The notes under the pieces are model-generated. The model saw only the letters and a program-made list of their open reading frames with translations, did no database searches and had not been told where the DNA came from. A DNA stretch of 64,000 nt. It comes from JAFDYH01 sp049840875. Its GTDB lineage: Bacteria > Bacteroidota > Bacteroidia > Chitinophagales > Chitinophagaceae. Below are positions 59,969-64,000 of this stretch, one piece after another (the first letter of the stretch is position 1; each line of letters starts with the position of its first letter). Position numbers and translations under genes: made by a program. The stretch covers positions 1,116,001 to 1,180,000 of the forward strand of contig JASGJE010000011.1 of the NCBI GenBank assembly GCA_049840875.1, given 5' to 3'.

Positions 59969-60551
59969 TTGTATTCCGTAACTCTCCAGCAATGCCTTAT
60001 ATTTCTCACTGCTTCTTCTTCGCAAGCTTTCTTTTTCCTACCAGGTCCTGTATACGCATCACGCCATCGATAATTGCTTCAGGCCTTGGAGGACAACCCG
60101 GAACATACACATCAACTGGTACTACCTGGTCCATACCTTGCAATACACTGTAAGTATCAAATATACCGCCGCTGCTGGCGCAAGCGCCAACGGCGAGTAC
60201 CCAACGCGGTTCAGCCATTTGCAGATAAACTTGTTTTACTACCGGGCCCATTTTTTTAGCAATGGTTCCCATTACCATCAACAAATCACACTGGCGTGGT
60301 GAAAAACCTACTCTCTCAGAACCGAAACGAGCTAAGTCATAATGAGCACCCATTGTTGCCATGAATTCTATACCGCAACAGGATGTTGCGAATGGCAAAG
60401 GCCAGATCGAATTCTTTCTTGCTAATCCGATCACTTTATCTAGAGAAGTTGCAAAAAAGCCTTCACCTTGGTGCCCTTCAGGCATCTCTCCTACCATGCT
60501 GATATCTGTTACCAGCTTTTTCTCCTTTATGTTATATGATACCGGACGCAT
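59966..60551 (-). CDS. nuoB: NADH-quinone oxidoreductase subunit B (frameshift near C-terminus)
   Basis: A ~194-residue subunit holding the N2 4Fe-4S cluster: ATSCCGIEFMA, VGACASSGG and VPGCPPRPEAI carry the ligands. The frame as read ends early (GKRKLAKKKQ). Removing one base from the five-base run at 60032-60036 gives the usual Bacteroidota tail with SSEKYKALLESYGI and a stop at 59966. This is a one-base insertion in a homopolymer, probably an assembly error. Confidence 0.93.
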
Positions 60552-60553
60552 AA

Positions 60554-60639
60554 ATTAAAAATTAAAATCTAAAAATGAAAAATACAAACCAGAAGTATGC
60601 AGCCATATTTTTCACTGTTCACTTATCACTCTTCACTTT
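60554..60639. repeat. Mixed word-repeat gap between nuoB and nuoA
   Basis: The left part (~60554-60585) is an A-rich arm (AAAAATTAAAATCTAAAAATG). The right part (~60608-60640) contains TTTTTCACTGTTCACTTATCACTCTTCACTTTC words from a separate set. They do not pair clearly with each other, so this may be two half elements. Confidence 0.45.
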
Positions 60640-61035
60640 CTAGTCTTCCCACTTCAATGCCCCTTTCTTTATGATATAAATAAAGCCACAAAGAAAAAAA
60701 GCAACAAATAGCAATACTGCAAAAAATCCTTCCCAATGCAGGTCTTTAAAATTCACTGCATAAGGATAAAAGAAAATCACTTCTACATCAAACAATACAA
60801 ATAAAATTGCGGTCAGAAAATATTTAATCGCCATCGGCTGCCTTGCATCACCATGTGTTTCGATACCGCTGGCAAACGTCTGTAACTTATCACTTGTCTT
60901 ACGTTTTGGCCCCAGCAGGTGTGTTACCACCATCAAAAACACAACAAGGCCAACTGCAAAGATTACTTGTATAGCGACCGGCAGATACGAACCGGCATTG
61001 GATGTGGAAAGATTAGTCTGGAGTAAATAAATCAT
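60640..61035 (-). CDS. nuoA: NADH-quinone oxidoreductase subunit A
   Basis: A 131-residue three-helix membrane subunit. The family signature is IKYFLTAILFVLFDVEVIFFYPYAVN, with the acidic residues D and E in the second helix. The first gene of the 14-subunit operon. A palindrome precedes it (61051-61072). Confidence 0.95.
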   Translation of the reverse strand: MIYLLQTNLSTSNAGSYLPVAIQVIFAVGLVVFLMVVTHLLGPKRKTSDKLQTFASGIETHGDARQPMAIKYFLTAILFVLFDVEVIFFYPYAVNFKDLHWEGFFAVLLFVAFFLCGFIYIIKKGALKWED

Positions 61036-61050
61036 AGTATTACCCTATCA

Positions 61051-61072
61051 GCCTGCCTCACGGTAGGCAGGC
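61051..61072. repeat. GCCTGCCT...AGGCAGGC palindrome upstream of nuoA
   Basis: Arms GCCTGCCT (61051-61058) and AGGCAGGC (61065-61072) with the 6-base loop CACGGT. It stands 15 bases upstream of the nuoA ATG in the minus-strand leader. It matches a palindrome type I remember as dispersed in many Bacteroidota genomes. No T-run follows on the nuo-sense strand. Confidence 0.75.
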
Positions 61073-61147
61073 AAAAATAAGGCAGCCTCTTCAAAATACC
61101 AGATAAAATATCATCGCATTGTCATTAAATAATCGTTGATCTGAAAC

Positions 61148-61181
61148 AAAAATCCCCGGCTTAAATAAAACCAGGGATTGA
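61148..61181 (-). terminator. Intrinsic terminator of the TPR-protein gene
   Basis: Stem AATCCCCGG (61151-61159) with CCAGGGATT (61171-61179), one mismatch, an 11-base loop, and on the minus strand a T-run. It lies ~20 bases beyond the TPR gene's stop codon. Confidence 0.8.
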
Positions 61182-61199
61182 AAAATGAAGTAGTGAAAA

Positions 61200-62930
61200 T
61201 TATTTCTTTGCAGCGACTGCTGTTCTGTTATCCGCATCTACTTTGATAAAGGCAGATGGTTTACCACCGCTGTTATTTGATCTTGCAGGTGCATTTCTTG
61301 CGGGTGCCGGCCGCGTTTCGAGAATCTTTTTAAGATTTAATAAATTGGGATTAGCTACGTCAATTTCAAGACCCTTATTTACAAAATATAGAGCAGAATC
61401 TCTGTCTTTTTTAGTGTTGTTATATATACCGGCCAAATATAAACTTGATCTTGTTCCCTGCGTTTTATATCTATCCTTATCTGTCGCACCAATATCGAGA
61501 GTTTTCTTAAACTGCGTAACCATGTTTGACAAATATGGTTCTTGGCTCATTGAAGTATCTAAAGCCAAATTTGTCAAAGCACCCCAATAATGTCCATGTA
61601 TACTATCAGGATAATTTGTATTGTACAAATTGAACACGCTATCAGCCTTCTGATATTTTCCCGACTGGTAATAAGCTAATCCAGAACTAAAAAGGTCAAA
61701 ATGATAAGGAACCTTTCTTGTTTTATACATTAATAATCCAAGAGCTGCCTGCAATGATTTATTTCCCTTTGCTTTCGCGGCATCAAATGAACTCTGCAAT
61801 AGATCCCATTTACTATTATATACGGTATCCAAGCTTATAGCTTTTTCAATACTCTGTAGCACTATATCATCATCTTTCGTCAGTGTACCATAAATCGCTC
61901 CCTTCAAAATCCAATCCTGTGGACCCACTTCTTCATCAGTTGCTTTAGCAAAATACTGGTCAATAGGATCTTTTGCGCTGGCTGTATCGCCTTTATCTGC
62001 ATAGTCATAAGCGAGAAGCTTATAAGTTTTAGGTTTAGTTTGCTCTCCGGCTTTGGAAATAATGTCTTTTAAAACACCAATTGACCCATCATAATCTTTC
62101 TTCGCCCAAAGAGTTTGCGCTCTTAAATAATTAGTTTGTACATCAGCATCTGAATTAGCAATGTATTTTTTTGCATAATCATCTGCCGGGTCATATTTCT
62201 GTCTGTATAAGTTATAATAGTAGAGATCATAATAAGCGGGAGCGAATTTGGGATCCATAGCAACAGTCTTATCAAGGTTTTCGGTGAAAACCTCCCAGTT
62301 CTTTTGTGTTTCGTAGATTTTCGCTTTCCTGTATTCTGCTCTTGCCAATGCCGGATTAGCTGCAATTGCCTTATCATAATTCTGTACTGCCAAACCACCA
62401 TCATGTGTTTTGCGATAAGCATCCCCTAGATTAAGAAAGATATCGCCGTTCTTTGGATCACGGTCTCCGGCAGCTTTTAATTTTTCTATTGCATAAGCAA
62501 TGTCGCCTGCTTTTGCATTGATATTTGCGCGGCCGATTGCATTCAGCACGTTTGGATCATCGCCTTTTTTGGTACGGCTTGCGGTCAGAGCCGCTTCAAA
62601 CCGTTGACGGGCTTCATTCGTTTTGTTTTCCATCAGATCGATCTGCCCACGGCCAACAATAATCATTGGCGCATTACCATTTGTAGCAAGCGCTTTATCG
62701 TAGGTATCTTTTGCAGACTTCACATCGTTCATTTCGATGTAGGTTTGCCCAAGCCAGTAAATCGCGTCAAGATTGTTTGGGTTTGTTGCAATAAGCTTGT
62801 CAAAAACGCCTTTTGCACTTTGGTCTCTGTCGGCATACAGGTGATTAATGCCTTCCTGGATGGTTTGCGCCATCAGTTGTGAAATGCTGATGGAACCTGC
62901 CACCATTAATGCGATTAAATTTTTCTTCAT
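61200..62930 (-). CDS. Exported tetratricopeptide-repeat protein
   Basis: A 576-residue protein with a signal peptide (MKKNLIALMVAGSISISQLMA) and TPR-like helical pairs over most of its length (for example NPNNLDAIYWLGQTYIEMNDVKSAKDTYDKAL and YDKAIAANPALARAEYRKAKIYE). The C-terminal ~35 residues are Pro/Ala/Asn-rich (RPAPARNAPARSNNSGG). It binds proteins, probably in the periplasm; the partner is unknown. The frame also allows a GTG at 62942; I use the ATG. It lies downstream of the PstS-like gene on the same strand by 42 bases. Confidence 0.87.
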   Translation of the reverse strand: MKKNLIALMVAGSISISQLMAQTIQEGINHLYADRDQSAKGVFDKLIATNPNNLDAIYWLGQTYIEMNDVKSAKDTYDKALATNGNAPMIIVGRGQIDLMENKTNEARQRFEAALTASRTKKGDDPNVLNAIGRANINAKAGDIAYAIEKLKAAGDRDPKNGDIFLNLGDAYRKTHDGGLAVQNYDKAIAANPALARAEYRKAKIYETQKNWEVFTENLDKTVAMDPKFAPAYYDLYYYNLYRQKYDPADDYAKKYIANSDADVQTNYLRAQTLWAKKDYDGSIGVLKDIISKAGEQTKPKTYKLLAYDYADKGDTASAKDPIDQYFAKATDEEVGPQDWILKGAIYGTLTKDDDIVLQSIEKAISLDTVYNSKWDLLQSSFDAAKAKGNKSLQAALGLLMYKTRKVPYHFDLFSSGLAYYQSGKYQKADSVFNLYNTNYPDSIHGHYWGALTNLALDTSMSQEPYLSNMVTQFKKTLDIGATDKDRYKTQGTRSSLYLAGIYNNTKKDRDSALYFVNKGLEIDVANPNLLNLKKILETRPAPARNAPARSNNSGGKPSAFIKVDADNRTAVAAKK

Positions 62931-62972
62931 TTTTCTATTCACGTTTAAGAGTTGTAAATATAATCAGTTCTT

Positions 62973-63914
62973 TTATTCGCTGAGCTTTACCGACCGAATC
63001 CTCAAATCTTTTTGCATCGGTGCCAGGTATGCTCTCTTGAAAATCAGTTGTCCTTTTTGACCGCTCATAAAGTTTGCAAATCCATGCGCCAATCCATCGT
63101 GCCTCTCTTTCATTACATAAACCAAATCACGTACCAGCGGATACCGCAATGTATATATAGTTGCGGGCACCGGAATCAGGTAAGTGCCTTTTTCTCCTGA
63201 AGCTTCAAGGCTCGCTATCTTCACCTTTGTCAAAAAACTTTGCTGTGTTGAATCTTCCGGGTTGCCAATCCAGTTTACACCAATAAATCCAACAGCATCA
63301 GGTGTTTTGGAAACATAATCCAGTACTTCTTCACTTGTTTTTCCGGCTACTGTTTTCGGTGATAGCGTATCACCTTTCAATAATGAATCGACGATATAAC
63401 GCACTGTGCTGGTTGCCTTCAATCCGTCAAATACCGGGATTAAATTTTTGCTAAACTTTCCTGTGAGTATCTGCTTTAATTCTTCGATTGTAAAAAGTGA
63501 ATCTTTCGCATCTTTATTAAGGATTACGGCAATAGCATCCCGCGCAATGATCATTTGCTCTGCTGCCACTTTCATGGAATCAGCGAGAAAATCATCTTCT
63601 TGCTTTGTCACTTTGCGGGTTACTATCACCATGCGGATACTATCAATACCAAAATCCCTGAAACAATCTGATTCAGGTTTATAATGAACAATGATATGTG
63701 CATCAGGATTTAGCGCCTCAAATACTTTTACCTGGGAATCGATAACCGGTTTGAACGTTTCATCAGAGCTGATATTTATCGTCCCTTCAGTATGAGTATC
63801 CTGGTTTTTTCTATCGGAGCGGCTGGAACATCCGCTTATCACAACAAATAATATAATTGAATAAAACACCTGCCTGACCATATTCATAATCCTATCCTTT
63901 TTTATACATGCCAT
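62973..63914 (-). CDS. PstS-like periplasmic substrate-binding lipoprotein
   Basis: A 313-residue (or 304 from the ATG at 63887) lipoprotein with signal FYSIILFVVISGC. The fold resembles phosphate ABC-transporter substrate-binding proteins: INISSDETFKPVIDSQVKVFEA, RDAIAVILNKDAKDSLFTIEELKQILTGKF and KTPDAVGFIGVNWIG. No permease or ATPase gene is nearby, so phosphate transport is not assured; such stand-alone homologues are common upstream of TPR proteins in Bacteroidota. The ATG at 63914 directly follows the preceding stop codon; the one at 63887 gives a more usual lipoprotein N-terminus. Confidence 0.85.
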   Translation of the reverse strand: MACIKKDRIMNMVRQVFYSIILFVVISGCSSRSDRKNQDTHTEGTINISSDETFKPVIDSQVKVFEALNPDAHIIVHYKPESDCFRDFGIDSIRMVIVTRKVTKQEDDFLADSMKVAAEQMIIARDAIAVILNKDAKDSLFTIEELKQILTGKFSKNLIPVFDGLKATSTVRYIVDSLLKGDTLSPKTVAGKTSEEVLDYVSKTPDAVGFIGVNWIGNPEDSTQQSFLTKVKIASLEASGEKGTYLIPVPATIYTLRYPLVRDLVYVMKERHDGLAHGFANFMSGQKGQLIFKRAYLAPMQKDLRIRSVKLSE

Positions 63915-64000
63915 TTAACTAAAATAATTTTTTTTATATCCCCTGTAAATTCTCCAGCAACCATAGAATACACACAAGCCGCCGAAAAACCTGTCTAACA
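63915..64000 (-). CDS. C-terminal end of an unidentified gene (cut by window edge)
   Basis: A minus-strand frame is open from the window edge for 27 codons and ends with TAA at 63915-63917, directly abutting the ATG at 63914. The visible residues (GGLCVFYGCWRIYRGYKKNYF) look like the tail of a small membrane protein. The evidence is the codon abutment and the plausible sequence only. Confidence 0.4.
   Translation of the reverse strand, partial: LDRFFGGLCVFYGCWRIYRGYKKNYFS

Noticed and set aside
1..64000. tRNA or rRNA genes
   Set aside because: I saw no T-loop-like GGTTCRANYCC with matching acceptor stems and no rRNA-like sequence.

Overview
The window comes from a Bacteroidota chromosome, most likely from the Chitinophagaceae or a close relative. 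The signs are a Por/T9SS sorting tail on a large secreted protein, a GldB-type gliding lipoprotein, a MoxR/DUF58/BatD/BatA (aerotolerance-type) cluster, an ExbB-ExbD-ExbD-TonB operon with a Pro-rich TonB, DUF5686 and DUF6688 proteins, a short NuoG, and lipoprotein signals ending in SC or SGC. The DNA is AT-rich. I saw no tRNA, rRNA, CRISPR, insertion sequence or prophage.

Layout. 1-5.5 kb: the end of a SNF2 helicase, an MBL hydrolase and a large TolB-like/beta-barrel protein. 5.6-12.8 kb: a minus-strand group of membrane and envelope genes (DUF6688, DUF1361, diacylglycerol kinase, CreD, a B12-type radical SAM protein, small membrane proteins) with a winged-helix regulator; two near-identical palindromes sit just before the starts of its two transcription units. 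12.9-19.5 kb: SRPBCC, DUF5686 and a giant TraB/GumN protein. 19.6-24.8 kb: glycerol use (glpK, glpD, glpF) and a class III aminotransferase. 25.3-30.6 kb: a poly-Thr-linked discoidin/beta-helix T9SS protein, gamma carbonic anhydrase, small proteins and RsgA. 30.7-34.6 kb: BatA, BatD-like, DUF58 and MoxR. 34.7-40.4 kb: a lipoprotein, NAD synthetase, GldB, ApaG and NADP-isocitrate dehydrogenase. 40.6-45.3 kb: the TonB motor and a MacB-type permease. 45.3-61 kb: a complete 14-subunit complex I operon (nuoA to nuoN, minus strand) interrupted by five non-nuo genes. 61.2-64 kb: a TPR protein and a PstS-like lipoprotein.

The most unusual content lies between genes. Many intergenic gaps, above all inside the nuo operon, hold imperfect inverted repeats built from short reiterated words (such as AAAAGTAAAAA). 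They fit tightly between one gene's stop codon and the next gene's start. In one copy, between nuoF and nuoG, the two arms enclose a complete gene of the four-helix-bundle / 23S rRNA intervening-sequence protein (S23) family. This resembles the known 23S rRNA intervening sequences, whose complementary ends enclose an S23 gene, but here it lies in an mRNA operon. Other gaps hold arms built from different words (GTTTAAA, GGCACAAAG, CAATTGGCAGTT, AATTTGAAAAT).

Six genes (DUF5686, icd, nuoF, a DUF4440 gene, nuoC, nuoB) carry single-base frameshifts, five of them placed at homopolymers. For housekeeping genes this points to consensus errors in the assembly rather than true decay, so the coordinates of those genes are given for the repaired reading.
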